A stretch of 64,000 bases of DNA. Source: an uncultured Eubacteriales bacterium (GTDB lineage Bacteria; Bacillota; Clostridia; Oscillospirales; Acutalibacteraceae). Shown here one piece after another: positions 52,777 to 62,235 of this stretch. The notes beneath the pieces were generated by a model that saw nothing but the letters and a program-made list of their open reading frames with translations, ran no database searches and was not told the DNA's origin. The DNA lies in the NCBI GenBank assembly GCA_934486755.1, contig CAKSQT010000001.1, forward strand, positions 1 through 64,000, given 5' to 3'. Position 1 is the first letter of the stretch; each line of letters begins with the position of its first letter. A program made the position numbers and the translations under genes.

Positions 52777-53761
52777 TTTCAGAGTCTTCCGTTTTATCTT
52801 CTTCTATTTTATCAACACTGCGGTCAACATCGGGATTTTCGGGTTCGCAGGCGCGCAGGGCGGCTATTGCGACCTCTATCATACCGTCGTCAGGCTCGCG
52901 CGTTGTTATTCTTTGCATCCAAAGACCGGGGGCGGATATTATCCGAGTCAGTACATTGTCGTATCTGCCGCAAATTCGCAAAATTTCAAATCCAAAGCCG
53001 CAAACCACGGGTATAAGCAGTATCTTAACGACGACCCACAGCCAATATATGTTGTAAACGCCGGGAAATATCATCTGCACAACGGTTGAAAACACAATGC
53101 TTATCACTATCATCAATATCATAAACGACGTGCCGCACCTGGGGTGAAATCTTTTTTGCTTTCTTACGTTCTCAACGGTGAGCGGAAGACCCTTTTCATA
53201 GCAGAATATCGTCTTATGCTCGGCGCCGTGATACATAAACACGCGGCGTATATCCTTCATAAACGAAACAAGCCAGATGTAAGCTATGAACACGCACAGC
53301 TTTAAAAGCTGTTCTATGCTTGAACGCATAACCGCGGAAAACTGCGAGCCTGTCAGTTTTTGAAGACCTGCTACAAACAATCTCGGCAGCAGCATAAAGA
53401 GTATTACCGCCAGCGCCACGCCCAAGACCGTGCCAAGCACCATAACGGCGCTTATAAGGGCGTTTTTCTTCTTTTCGCTTAATTTTTTCTCGTTTTCTTC
53501 CTCAATATCGGTGTATCCCGATTTGTCAGCCGAAATCATCATTGCCTTATAGCCTTGAATCATCGACTCGGCAAAGCCGACAACACCTCTTAAAATCGGA
53601 AGGCTAAGCAGCTTGTGCCGTTCTCTCAATCCCTTGCCTGAAAGGTATGTAATGTCAATATCCTTGTCAGGCGTGCGCACGGCTATTGCCGTCTTTTCGG
53701 GACTTTTCATCAAAATTCCCTCTATCAGCGCCTGACCGCCGATTGCAGTATATTTTGCCAT
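52763..53761 (-). CDS. DUF1385 (YqhQ-like) membrane protein
   Basis: A 332-residue protein with four or so helices. IGGQALIEGILMKSPEKTAI and GAEHKTIFCYEKGLPLTVEN, then KRFHPRCGTSFM are the family signatures. Linked to prmC across Firmicutes; molecular role not established. Confidence 0.92.
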   Translation of the reverse strand: MAKYTAIGGQALIEGILMKSPEKTAIAVRTPDKDIDITYLSGKGLRERHKLLSLPILRGVVGFAESMIQGYKAMMISADKSGYTDIEEENEKKLSEKKKNALISAVMVLGTVLGVALAVILFMLLPRLFVAGLQKLTGSQFSAVMRSSIEQLLKLCVFIAYIWLVSFMKDIRRVFMYHGAEHKTIFCYEKGLPLTVENVRKQKRFHPRCGTSFMILMIVISIVFSTVVQMIFPGVYNIYWLWVVVKILLIPVVCGFGFEILRICGRYDNVLTRIISAPGLWMQRITTREPDDGMIEVAIAALRACEPENPDVDRSVDKIEEDKTEDSENDGI

Positions 53762-53772
53762 TGGTATCTCCT

Positions 53773-55227
53773 TTATTCTTCGGCCGACGGGGGAATTATA
53801 TCCTCTGCGGGTGGCTCTTTGGGCGGTTCGTATAACGGCAGAACTATCGTTACCGTTGTTCCGACGCCCTCGGTGCTTTCAATAAACAAAAGACCGTTGT
53901 GCTGTTTTATTATTTCGTCCGCAACCGCAAGTCCTATTCCCGAACCCCTGACTGTCTTGTTGGCTTTATAAAACTTTTCCTTTACGCGGTCTATATCCTG
54001 CGCAGGTATTCCGAGACCCGTATCCTTGACCGCAATACGCACACAGCCGTCCTCCAATATCTGTTCCACGAGGACCTGACCGCCCTTTTCGGTGTATTTA
54101 ACGGCATTGTCGATTATATTTATGAAAACCTGTTTCAGCCTGTTCGGGTCGCCCGACACCGTAACTTCCTCCGACGGGCGGGTAAATATCATATCAATTC
54201 CCTGCTGACGCGCAAGCTCGGTATACATATCCGCCGCCTCCGCCAACAGTTTTGAAACATTCAGCGGTTGGGAAACAACCGAAAGTCTGCCCGTTTCCAT
54301 ACGCGAGAAGTCAAGCAGCTCCTCAACAAGCCCCGAAAGACGGTCAGCCTCGCTAAGAACAACGTCAAGTCCGCGGTTTACAAGCGCTTCGTCCGTTCCG
54401 ACGGACATTTTAGCTGTTTCACCCCAACCTCTTATTGCGGTCAGCGGGGTTCTCAACTCGTGGGAAACGGAAGATATAAAATCGTTTTTAACGTTTTCCG
54501 CTTGACTCAACTCCGCCGCCATATAGTTTATGGTATCGCAAAGCTCGCCTATTTCGTCGTTGCGCTCTATGTCTATCCTCGTTTCAAAATCGCCCATTGC
54601 GATTTTCCGCGCCACATTGCTGACGTTGCGTATAGGACGGACTATTGAGCTTATAAAAAACAGCCCCGACAGTCCCGAAAACACCAAAATGCCCGCGCAA
54701 GCGAGAAGCACTATCAGAACAAACGCGGTAACCTTGCGGTTTACGGCTTTAAGGGAGATTATCCAGCGGTATGCGCCTATCACCTTACCGCGTTGATCCC
54801 TTATGACGGTAGTTTCGGCAAGTATGCGTTCGCCCGAGGAGTTCTTGCCCTTGTAGGAGGCGGTGTCCTTATCCTTGCTGATAGCCTCGTTATAATCGGG
54901 CATTTTTTCATCGTCGGGTCTGAAACCCGTGGTGCTTACAAGAATGTCCCCGTCCTTATCAATCACCTGAACCTCGACCTTGTTTTTGTATTGGAACGAG
55001 GACGCTATATCTATTGCCTTGTTGCTGAAATTAGATGTAGGCGAGACCGAAAGCGCGGAAAATTCGGAGGTATAGTTCTCGGCAAGCGTTTTGACGCGCT
55101 CGGTATAAAGAGAACTGTACGCCGCGGAAAAAATGATTGCGACAAGACAAACTACCACCGCAACGATAAGAAAAACGTTTAAAAACCACCGCACGGCGAT
55201 ACTTTTAAACTTTATTTCTATCTGCAT
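53773..55227 (-). CDS. Membrane sensor histidine kinase (HAMP/HisKA/HATPase)
   Basis: A 484-residue sensor with helices at about 12-34 and 167-190 around a short extracellular domain, then HAMP (IVRPIRNVSNVARKIAMGDF), HisKA with the phospho-acceptor His in SSVSHELRTPLTAIRGW, and HATPase with DTGLGIP and GSGIGLAVADEI. It follows its regulator gene by 32 nt. The signal is unknown; the lipoprotein at 55987 may take part. Confidence 0.95.
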   Translation of the reverse strand: MQIEIKFKSIAVRWFLNVFLIVAVVVCLVAIIFSAAYSSLYTERVKTLAENYTSEFSALSVSPTSNFSNKAIDIASSFQYKNKVEVQVIDKDGDILVSTTGFRPDDEKMPDYNEAISKDKDTASYKGKNSSGERILAETTVIRDQRGKVIGAYRWIISLKAVNRKVTAFVLIVLLACAGILVFSGLSGLFFISSIVRPIRNVSNVARKIAMGDFETRIDIERNDEIGELCDTINYMAAELSQAENVKNDFISSVSHELRTPLTAIRGWGETAKMSVGTDEALVNRGLDVVLSEADRLSGLVEELLDFSRMETGRLSVVSQPLNVSKLLAEAADMYTELARQQGIDMIFTRPSEEVTVSGDPNRLKQVFINIIDNAVKYTEKGGQVLVEQILEDGCVRIAVKDTGLGIPAQDIDRVKEKFYKANKTVRGSGIGLAVADEIIKQHNGLLFIESTEGVGTTVTIVLPLYEPPKEPPAEDIIPPSAEE

Positions 55228-55259
55228 TTCTTCCGCCTCCTTTCAGCCGAGATATTTTT

Positions 55260-55964
55260 CTATTTTGTATTCCACTTATAACCCATTCCCCAAACGGTAA
55301 CGAGATACCTCGGTTCCGACGGGTTATCCTCTATCTTCATACGAAGACGTCTTACATTAACGTCAACAATCTTTTCTTCGCCGAAATAGTTACTCCCCCA
55401 TACCTTTTCCAAAATATCCGCCCTGTCAAGCGCGGTATCGGGGTTGTTGAAAAAGTATTCAACCATTTGGAACTCAACCTGAGTGAGTTCGATATTAAGA
55501 CCCTTTTTCGTAAGAGTGCGCCTGCGTAGATTAAGCGTAAACTCGCCGAGAGTAATATCGTCGGACGAGCCTGCCGCAGGCGTTGGGGTGTGCATTTCAA
55601 CACGGCGGTAAAGCGAATCCACCCTTGCAAGCAGTTCAGACGGACTGAAAGGCTTTGTTATGTAATCGTCCGCACCGAGCATAAGACCGCTTATTTTATC
55701 CATTTCCTGCGTTCTTGCCGTGAGCATTATTATGCCGAGCGTAGCGCTGCGTTTTCTCAATTCCTTGCAGAGCGTAAACCCGTCCATTCCAGGCATTGAA
55801 ATATCAAGCAGGGCTATATCGAAACCGCCCGCGCCGCCGTCGTATATTTCGAGAGCCTCCTCGCCTGAGCCTGCTTCAACGACCTCGTAACCCGCGCGGC
55901 GCAGATTTATTGCCTCAAACTCTCTTATTGCCGCCTCGTCTTCAACTATCATCAGTCTTTTCAT
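55260..55964 (-). CDS. OmpR-family response regulator
   Basis: A 234-residue regulator. ATG 55964 follows GGAGG by 5 nt; an upstream in-frame ATG at 55985 would place the ribosome binding site inside the coding region. Receiver domain: acidic pocket VEDEAAI, Asp in ALLDISMPGMDG, Lys in ITKPFSP. Winged helix: VNVRRLRMKIED, WGMGYKW. Partner of the kinase at 53773. Confidence 0.95.
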   Translation of the reverse strand: MKRLMIVEDEAAIREFEAINLRRAGYEVVEAGSGEEALEIYDGGAGGFDIALLDISMPGMDGFTLCKELRKRSATLGIIMLTARTQEMDKISGLMLGADDYITKPFSPSELLARVDSLYRRVEMHTPTPAAGSSDDITLGEFTLNLRRRTLTKKGLNIELTQVEFQMVEYFFNNPDTALDRADILEKVWGSNYFGEEKIVDVNVRRLRMKIEDNPSEPRYLVTVWGMGYKWNTK

Positions 55965-55986
55965 AGCTGCCTCCACATCTGACAAA

Positions 55987-57291
55987 TCACTCGTATATTC
56001 TGAAATTCTGCTTTATTTCTTCAACCTTAATGGCTTCGGGATCCGCCACAAAGCAGGCATAGACCATACCGTTTATGTGCGTTATTTCGGTTAAGCCGAA
56101 TTTTTTATATTCGCCGTTCTCCCAATCCTTTAAATCGAAGGTCTGGATATATGCCATTTGCTCCCCAACCGTCTGTGTTTCGGGGTCATAGCTGTAAATC
56201 CCTCTCAAACGGTTGTCAATATCCTTTGAAAACGCCAATTTCCCGACCCACTTTGTCGGTATTATCATATAGTACCCGTCGTTGTAATTAAGCACGGTGC
56301 TTTGCTGTTTTGTAAGCGTTTCGCCGTTAAATGAGCACCAATTTGTGTAGTAAAGACTGTCGGTAGTGCCGCCGGCCGCAGGCAGAAACTCCTGAATCGG
56401 TATTTCGATAATATTGTCGCCGTTTATATCACGGCAAGATATTGAAGACGCCCTTAAAGTAACAAGATTTTCCCTTGTTTCGGGATTCAAAAGAGGATTT
56501 ACAAGAACGCCCTTTTCCATAAAGACGACCTCGGTGATAGCGCCCGCACCCTTGACCTCGTCAATATACACCGCTCGTCTTCCGTTAGACAGCGTGGAAA
56601 GTATCGGCTCGTTCACGGACTTTACCGTGCCGTCAAGCTGACAGCCCGCAACCTCGTTTACTCCGTCGCCGTTCAGCTTATAAAGCCCTGCGTAGTTGGT
56701 TGATTCAGACGAATTATAGTTTATTAAAAGTATTTCTTCCTTTGAGTCCTCATCTAAATCACAGCACAGGAAGTATGTATACCTTTGCAGCATTCGCTGT
56801 GCCAATTCGCCCTTTGAATAGGAATACACGGCGAGCTGCATTTCGCTTGTGCCGTATATCTCCCAACCGACGAGTATCTCCTCGACCCCGTCGCCGTCAA
56901 GGTCGCAAAAATCAACACGGTCTACCCCGCCTGCCGTTATCTTCTGTTCGGCAGTCGATTTCCACTTGCCGTCCTCATTGGTTATCATATTTATATGCAA
57001 TGTAACGGTATCGCCGCTCTGCGTGCTGTAAAAACAGAACGCTTCAAGAATACCGTCGCCGTTAATGTCGTTCCTTATAAACGCCGAACGGAAACTGCCG
57101 TTTGTGGGATATTTCAGCGTGTAATCCCCGCTGACGCTCTTTTTAAGAGCGTTTTCAATCGGTTTAAGCGCACCGCTTAATTCAGGCGGATTTAAAAGCT
57201 CGTCCGTGTCCGCGGTAAAAATACTGCAACCGCACAAAACGACCGCCGTACACAACAGCAATGCGGCGCATTTCAGTATTCTTGAAAGCAT
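55987..57291 (-). CDS. Lipoprotein with repeated FG-GAP/VCBS-like D-x-x-G-D segments
   Basis: A 434-residue lipoprotein (lipobox LCGC, Cys22). Repeated acidic loops (NDINGDGILEA, DLDGDGVEEILVGW, DLDEDSKEEILLI, DINGDNIIEIPI) recur every 45-80 residues, as in beta-propeller FG-GAP proteins that bind calcium. It begins the transcript with the two-component pair (23 nt before the regulator), suggesting an outer-surface sensor or target of that system. Function not established. Confidence 0.82.
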   Translation of the reverse strand: MLSRILKCAALLLCTAVVLCGCSIFTADTDELLNPPELSGALKPIENALKKSVSGDYTLKYPTNGSFRSAFIRNDINGDGILEAFCFYSTQSGDTVTLHINMITNEDGKWKSTAEQKITAGGVDRVDFCDLDGDGVEEILVGWEIYGTSEMQLAVYSYSKGELAQRMLQRYTYFLCCDLDEDSKEEILLINYNSSESTNYAGLYKLNGDGVNEVAGCQLDGTVKSVNEPILSTLSNGRRAVYIDEVKGAGAITEVVFMEKGVLVNPLLNPETRENLVTLRASSISCRDINGDNIIEIPIQEFLPAAGGTTDSLYYTNWCSFNGETLTKQQSTVLNYNDGYYMIIPTKWVGKLAFSKDIDNRLRGIYSYDPETQTVGEQMAYIQTFDLKDWENGEYKKFGLTEITHINGMVYACFVADPEAIKVEEIKQNFRIYE

Positions 57292-57391
57292 TTAACCCAC
57301 CTCCCGACAGTCATAAATATACATCATAAATTATATCACAACACGCATTAAAAATAAAGGCTTTTTTATGAACAAAAAGCGCAACGCTTAA

Positions 57392-57449
57392 ATTAGAGTT
57401 TAGATTTTAGATGTTAGACATTAGACGAATGTGCGCTCCGCGCGAAATA
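57392..57449. repeat. TTAGAT-type satellite beside MITE copy 2
   Basis: TTAGAGTTTAGATTTTAGATG, TTAGACATTAGACG and GTGCGCTCCGCGCG match the reverse complement of 19158-19216. The MITE follows 7 bp to the right. Confidence 0.7.
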
Positions 57450-57456
57450 TTAAAAA

Positions 57457-57668
57457 TAAATTAGAGCTAAGCGAGATAAAATAAGATTGATACCCCTGCC
57501 TCCATCTGACGAGGGAGGTGGATTTTTGCGTAAGCAAAAAGACGGAGGGAGAGAAATTTTCGCATAAAAAGGCGGTTTTTTCTCTCCCTCAGTCAACTTC
57601 GTTGACAGCTCCCTCGTCAGAGGGAGCCAACGGCATTTTCAATTTTATTATTGCTAAACTCTAATTTA
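57457..57668. mobile_element. MITE-like element, copy 2 (~210 bp)
   Basis: Same order of sequence as copy 1 at 18946: left inverted repeat TAAATTAGAGCTAAGCGAGA, the CTGACGAGGGAGGTGGATTT block, GACGGAGGGAGAG, GTCAACTTCGTTGACAG and CTCCCTCGTCAGAGGGAG, and right inverted repeat ending CTAAACTCTAATTTA. Non-coding. Its right end overlaps the stop codon of the LRR/dockerin gene, so the gene's TAA is formed by the element's edge. Confidence 0.82.
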
Positions 57669-60600
57669 TGCTCCAATAAGCATTTTCTTTAAGGCAACAA
57701 GGTCGTCTTGGTCAAGTGCGCCGTCGCCGTTCACGTCGGCAGGGTCCTTGCCCATTATTGTATTGCCCTTTGCCAGAGATTTTTTCAGCATTATAAGGTC
57801 GCGTATGTCGATTATGCCGTCATAGTTAAGGTCGCCCGCAATTACTTCCTTTGACCTTTCCTGCGCTATCATATAAAGGCTGAAATGCTCGGTATAGAAG
57901 CAGAGCTTTCCGTCAACAAATTCCGCATTCATATCGGTAAGAGTTCCGTCCTCCTCAACACGGAATATACGGCAGTTTTTGCCGTTCATTCCCTCGGGAA
58001 CGTCTATGCTTACCTTGACCGTGGCGTTAGGCTGTGCCGTTTCACCGTTTTCCTTTACCAGCTTAATGTCAAACGCGGCGGTTGAATTTATGCCTAAGTT
58101 TTTAAGCTGTTCTTTAATAACGGCAGTACCGACCTGCGCATCATTCGCCTTTGATACCGAGAGCTTAACGCCCTCCTCCGCAAGACTTTCATTACTGCCC
58201 GATACCTCTACGTTAGCAGGCGCGTTCGCCTCGCTTTCTACCGATTTACGGGTGAGCAATTCTACTTTTATGCCCTTGTTTTTTGCAAATTTGTAGATTG
58301 CGGAATCCTCATAACACTTTATAGTGATATTAGAATAATTAGAACCGAATGCGCTGTCGGAAATATAGGGTATATCGCCCGATATAACAAAAGTTGTGTT
58401 GTCGGAGAAATTGGTAAAAGCGCCGTATCCCAACGACAAAAGACTTTCAGGGAGATAAATCGTTTTAAGGTCTGAATTCCAATTTCGATTTATTCCGTTG
58501 TTTTCGATAACAGCCACTCCATCAGGCACAACTAAGGTTTCTTTGCAATATCTTATGGAACTATCGCCTATAACCTTAATACCCTTACCCGAAGGAATTA
58601 CGCCATTCGGACTTATAATTAACCTACCGCTGTTTCTTTCTATAATACAGTTTTCGGTGCTGACGAAATATTTATTGGCGGGATCCACTTCAATTGTACC
58701 GCTGCAAGGATGATTGTTAAAAGCACGGTAGTCTATATATGTCACCGATGCGGGTATTCTTATATTTAATTTTACAAAATGATTTTTAAATGCGCCCTCT
58801 CCTATCTGTTTGATACTTAAATCATTTGGAATTTCGTTTTTGCTGTTTGACAGGACAAATGTACCTGTTTCCTTTTGAATAATACAATTGTCAACGCTCT
58901 TATAATAGGGATTATTTTGGTCAATTGTAAGTTTTTCCAAAAGGCTCCAAGCGGTGGTAGTATCTATATATTTTACACTTTTCGGCAGAGTTAGGGTTTT
59001 TGCACTATACGGAACAGCATTACCTAGTACTTCGGTTATCTTTTTGCCTTCAAATTCCTCGGGAATTATTATATTGTCTCCGCCTTTTACTCTACCGTAA
59101 ACCGTCCAGCCTTCGCCGTTGGTGAATAATTCAAATCCGTCCTCGGTTTCGACATATTTTAGTTCAAAGCTGATAGGTTGAGATGCCGCGGAGCCTTTGC
59201 TGTATCTGAACTCATAAGTGCCCACATTCATCAAGCGGCCTCCGCTGAGCTTTTGCCAATTCTCACCGCTCTGTTGTTTGTATTCAAGGGTAAGACCGTT
59301 TAATTGATCCTTTGAATCAATATAAAACAACGGATTGCTCCCACCGTTGTATGAAATCTTTAAAATCGGTGTGGGAAGCTCATCTTTATATGCGCATATT
59401 TTATATGTTTCTACTTTTTCGCCGTTAAGGAAGATGTTAATAGCCGTTCTGCCCGTTTTTCCCGTGAATTCAGCATTTATTGAGTAAGAAAATTTACCCT
59501 GATATTCTTTAACCAACGATGCCGTAACAATATCGGTATCATCGCTTTCGCAGGTTAAAACAGCGTCTTCCGCTGTCAAAGGATAGGTGTTTACATAGCC
59601 TATTGTTAACGACGTGTAATCGTTCAAATTATATAAATTCGTTAAGGGATTTTTATTAAAATCGGGAGCAGTTCTGTTTTGATCTGTAAAGGTGACATCA
59701 TAGCCCTTTTTCCTTAAATTGCAAATGGTCTTTACTACCTTTTTATTTCCGAGATCAAGTTGATTATAGTTAAGATTTATTTTGCAGCCGTCGGCAAACT
59801 TTATTTTGTCAAGCTCTGTTATATCCTCTATGTAGTTATCTATTGCATAAAAATTCTTTACCTTGCTTAAATCAAGCAACGACAGACCTTTAAGGCTGTG
59901 TACGCCAATGTCGTTAAAATTAAACCATTCGTCTTCCCATACATCACCCTCATACATTGACCTATCATAAAAATATGTTTGTATAAAATTAAGCAGTTCT
60001 TTATCAGGCATTTGCTTTTCGGTGATTTTTACACTCAGGTCATTTATTTCAAGGCGGCACTCTTTTTTATAGGTTCCGTCGTCTCTTTTTTCTCTGAACA
60101 AATATACTCCGTTTTCGGTTATTCCCTTTTCGGGGTCATAGACCTTCCACTCGCTGTCGGTTACTAAGCGGTATTCACAATAATCGTCGGTAGTGACAAG
60201 CCAAGCCGTTGACGGGTCATTGTAACGCTTGGAATAAACTACCACCGTTTCATCTTCTAAAAGTTCATTGTTGACTATTCTAAAATTGCGTTCATAAATG
60301 ACCATGCCGTTATGCCAAACCTTAACCGTCGCATATCCGCAGGAAACAAGATCAAGTGCAACACTAAGTTGACCTGCACTGTCAATAACCTTTGTTTTTA
60401 ATACGCTTTCGTCTGACGATGTGGCGGTTATCTCCTTTGCCCTTTCGGCAGGCTCAACATTAAAAATAATTTCAGGCGCAAAATAATCATCATCCATATT
60501 AATAACATCAAACGATGGTTGATATCCTAAATTTATACTTATTTCATCCTGCTCTGATGAAAGCGCAGCGGGGCTGTCGGCTGTGACATTCTGCACCGCA

Positions 60601-60761
60601 ACGTTTTCAGCCGCGGCAATGCTTTCACTTTCCGTACTCTGATTATAGGCGGACGTATCGGCAGCCGCCGCGTCCTTCGGTGCGACAGCGGTTGCACTGC
60701 CTGTAAACATACAGCACGCGGCAAGTGCCGCCGTCATAATAATTGAAAAAAATCTCCTCAT
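57666..60761 (-). CDS. Secreted leucine-rich-repeat (BspA-like) protein with type-I dockerin
   Basis: A 1031-residue exoprotein. Signal peptide (1-26), N-terminal beta-rich region, a short LRR segment (about 270-345: LKGLSLLDLSKVKNFYAIDN), further beta-rich domains, then LRR_5/BspA repeats (about 565-840: KSVKYIDTT, IPASVTYIDYRAFNNHPC, LPESLLSLGYGAF). A beta domain follows (about 865-970). The C-terminus is a dockerin with two loops (DLNYDGIIDIRD, DVNGDGALDQDD) and LKKMLIGA. It should dock onto a cohesin, possibly those of the two cassettes. BspA-type repeats often bind host or matrix proteins. It lies alone between rplA and the MITE. Confidence 0.88.
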   Translation of the reverse strand: MRRFFSIIMTAALAACCMFTGSATAVAPKDAAAADTSAYNQSTESESIAAAENVAVQNVTADSPAALSSEQDEISINLGYQPSFDVINMDDDYFAPEIIFNVEPAERAKEITATSSDESVLKTKVIDSAGQLSVALDLVSCGYATVKVWHNGMVIYERNFRIVNNELLEDETVVVYSKRYNDPSTAWLVTTDDYCEYRLVTDSEWKVYDPEKGITENGVYLFREKRDDGTYKKECRLEINDLSVKITEKQMPDKELLNFIQTYFYDRSMYEGDVWEDEWFNFNDIGVHSLKGLSLLDLSKVKNFYAIDNYIEDITELDKIKFADGCKINLNYNQLDLGNKKVVKTICNLRKKGYDVTFTDQNRTAPDFNKNPLTNLYNLNDYTSLTIGYVNTYPLTAEDAVLTCESDDTDIVTASLVKEYQGKFSYSINAEFTGKTGRTAINIFLNGEKVETYKICAYKDELPTPILKISYNGGSNPLFYIDSKDQLNGLTLEYKQQSGENWQKLSGGRLMNVGTYEFRYSKGSAASQPISFELKYVETEDGFELFTNGEGWTVYGRVKGGDNIIIPEEFEGKKITEVLGNAVPYSAKTLTLPKSVKYIDTTTAWSLLEKLTIDQNNPYYKSVDNCIIQKETGTFVLSNSKNEIPNDLSIKQIGEGAFKNHFVKLNIRIPASVTYIDYRAFNNHPCSGTIEVDPANKYFVSTENCIIERNSGRLIISPNGVIPSGKGIKVIGDSSIRYCKETLVVPDGVAVIENNGINRNWNSDLKTIYLPESLLSLGYGAFTNFSDNTTFVISGDIPYISDSAFGSNYSNITIKCYEDSAIYKFAKNKGIKVELLTRKSVESEANAPANVEVSGSNESLAEEGVKLSVSKANDAQVGTAVIKEQLKNLGINSTAAFDIKLVKENGETAQPNATVKVSIDVPEGMNGKNCRIFRVEEDGTLTDMNAEFVDGKLCFYTEHFSLYMIAQERSKEVIAGDLNYDGIIDIRDLIMLKKSLAKGNTIMGKDPADVNGDGALDQDDLVALKKMLIGA

Positions 60762-60851
60762 TTTTGCATATCACCTTTTTTTCAAAAATATTAATATTTC
60801 AAAAAGATATATTTAATTATACTACAACTTATATATTAAGTAAAGTTTTTT

Positions 60852-60884
60852 CCAAAAAAATCCGCCGAGAAAAATCTCAGCGGA
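60852..60884 (-). terminator. Intrinsic terminator after rplA
   Basis: TCCGCTGAGA and TCTCGGCGGA pair around TTTT on the minus strand (60861-60884), followed by seven T. It ends the rpmG-secE-nusG-rplK-rplA transcript. Confidence 0.85.
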
Positions 60885-60904
60885 CGAAAAATCATATTTT
60901 TTAA

Positions 60905-61600
60905 TTAAGCGCCGAACTTAGCAACATTGAGCTTTATTCCAGGGCCCATTGTTGTTGCGATAACGCAGGACTTGATATACTGTCCCTTAGTTGCGGCAGG
61001 CTTAGCCTTAATTATTGCGCCCATAAGAGCGTCAAAGTTTTCCTGCAACTTTTCAGCGCCGAAAGAAACCTTGCCTATGGGGCAGTGAATGATGTTTGTC
61101 TTGTCAAGTCGGTATTCAATCTTACCAGCCTTAGCTTCGGTAACAGCCTTAGCAACGTCGGGGGTTACTGTGCCTGCCTTAGGAGTAGGCATAAGTCCGC
61201 GGGGTCCTAAGAATTTACCGAGACGTCCTACAACACCCATCATATCAGGTGTTGCGATAACAACATCAAAATCGAGCCAGTTTTCGTTCTGAATCTTAGC
61301 AACAAGCTCCTCAGCGCCTACAAAATCAGCGCCTGCTTCTTTTGCAGCGTCAGCCTTGTCGCCCTTTGCGAAAACGAGGGTCTTAACAGTTTTACCTGTT
61401 CCGTTCGGAAGAACAACGGCGCCTCTTACCTGCTGGTCAGCGTGTCTTGAGTCAACGCCGAGACGTACGTGAATTTCTACCGTTTCATCAAATTTGGCAG
61501 TTCCTGTCTTAACAGCGACAGCAACGGCTTCCTCAGCGTCATAGAGCTTACCTGTTTCGATGAGCTTTGCGCTGTCATTATACTTTTTACCGTGTTTCAT
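60905..61600 (-). CDS. rplA: 50S ribosomal protein L1
   Basis: 231 residues, the standard length. [15 protein letters not shown] start ([15 protein letters not shown]), [16 protein letters not shown] and [19 protein letters not shown] are diagnostic. It forms the L1 stalk on the 50S subunit and may autoregulate rplKA through the leader at 62097. Usually followed by rplJ and rplL; here a terminator follows directly. Confidence 0.98.
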   Translation of the reverse strand: MKHGKKYNDSAKLIETGKLYDAEEAVAVAVKTGTAKFDETVEIHVRLGVDSRHADQQVRGAVVLPNGTGKTVKTLVFAKGDKADAAKEAGADFVGAEELVAKIQNENWLDFDVVIATPDMMGVVGRLGKFLGPRGLMPTPKAGTVTPDVAKAVTEAKAGKIEYRLDKTNIIHCPIGKVSFGAEKLQENFDALMGAIIKAKPAATKGQYIKSCVIATTMGPGIKLNVAKFGA

Positions 61601-61653
61601 TGTTTACCTCCCAATATGTGGTTAAATCGGAATTTTCCTCCCACGAGAGAGAA

Positions 61654-62079
61654 TTAATCGACTACTTCAACGCCCATACTGCGCGCAGTGCCCGCTATCA
61701 TACTCATAGCAGACTCAATGCTCGCGGCATTAAGGTCAGGCATTTTTGTTTCAGCGATCTTTTTAACCTGCTCTCTGGTGATTTTGGCAACCTTAGTTTT
61801 ATTAGGTGTGCCTGATGCACTTTCAATACCGCAAGCCTTTTTAATAAGAACCGCTGCGGGCGGAGTCTTAGTAATAAAGCTGAAAGAGCGGTCTGCATAA
61901 ACAGTAATAACAACCGGAATTATAAGACCGGCATCGTTCTTGGTTCTTTCGTTGAACTCCTTAGTGAACGCCATAATGTTTACGCCGTGCTGACCGAGGG
62001 CGGGACCTACCGGGGGAGCCGGTGTCGCCTTGCCTGCGGGAATTTGCAGTTTAATGTAGCCTGTGATTTTCTGAGCCAT
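61654..62079 (-). CDS. rplK: 50S ribosomal protein L11
   Basis: 141 residues. [33 protein letters not shown] and the C-terminal RNA-binding [10 protein letters not shown] are diagnostic. It binds the GTPase-associated centre of 23S rRNA. GGAGGTG precedes ATG 62079. Confidence 0.98.
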   Translation of the reverse strand: MAQKITGYIKLQIPAGKATPAPPVGPALGQHGVNIMAFTKEFNERTKNDAGLIIPVVITVYADRSFSFITKTPPAAVLIKKACGIESASGTPNKTKVAKITREQVKKIAETKMPDLNAASIESAMSMIAGTARSMGVEVVD

Positions 62080-62096
62080 TTATTTGCACCTCCATT

Positions 62097-62158
62097 ATTC
62101 GTGGTAACAGCGTAGTAATACGCCTGGCGGAACGGTCATATTCCGTCCCTCCCACCGT
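62097..62158 (-). ncRNA. Structured leader upstream of rplK (candidate r-protein autoregulatory element)
   Basis: On the minus strand GTGG (62152-62155) pairs with CCAC (62101-62104), closing a junction with two hairpins: GGACGG...CCGTTCC (62129-62148) and GCGTA-TTAC-TACGC (62110-62123). It ends just before the rplK ribosome binding site. L1 is known to autoregulate L11 operons by binding such leaders in other bacteria; the same is inferred here from position. Confidence 0.5.
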
Positions 62159-62235
62159 GACACCTTAAACCTGTGTCGGGGCATAGGAACGCACAAAAGC
62201 GCGCCTTTTAATAAGCATTTCTGCATATTAACAAA

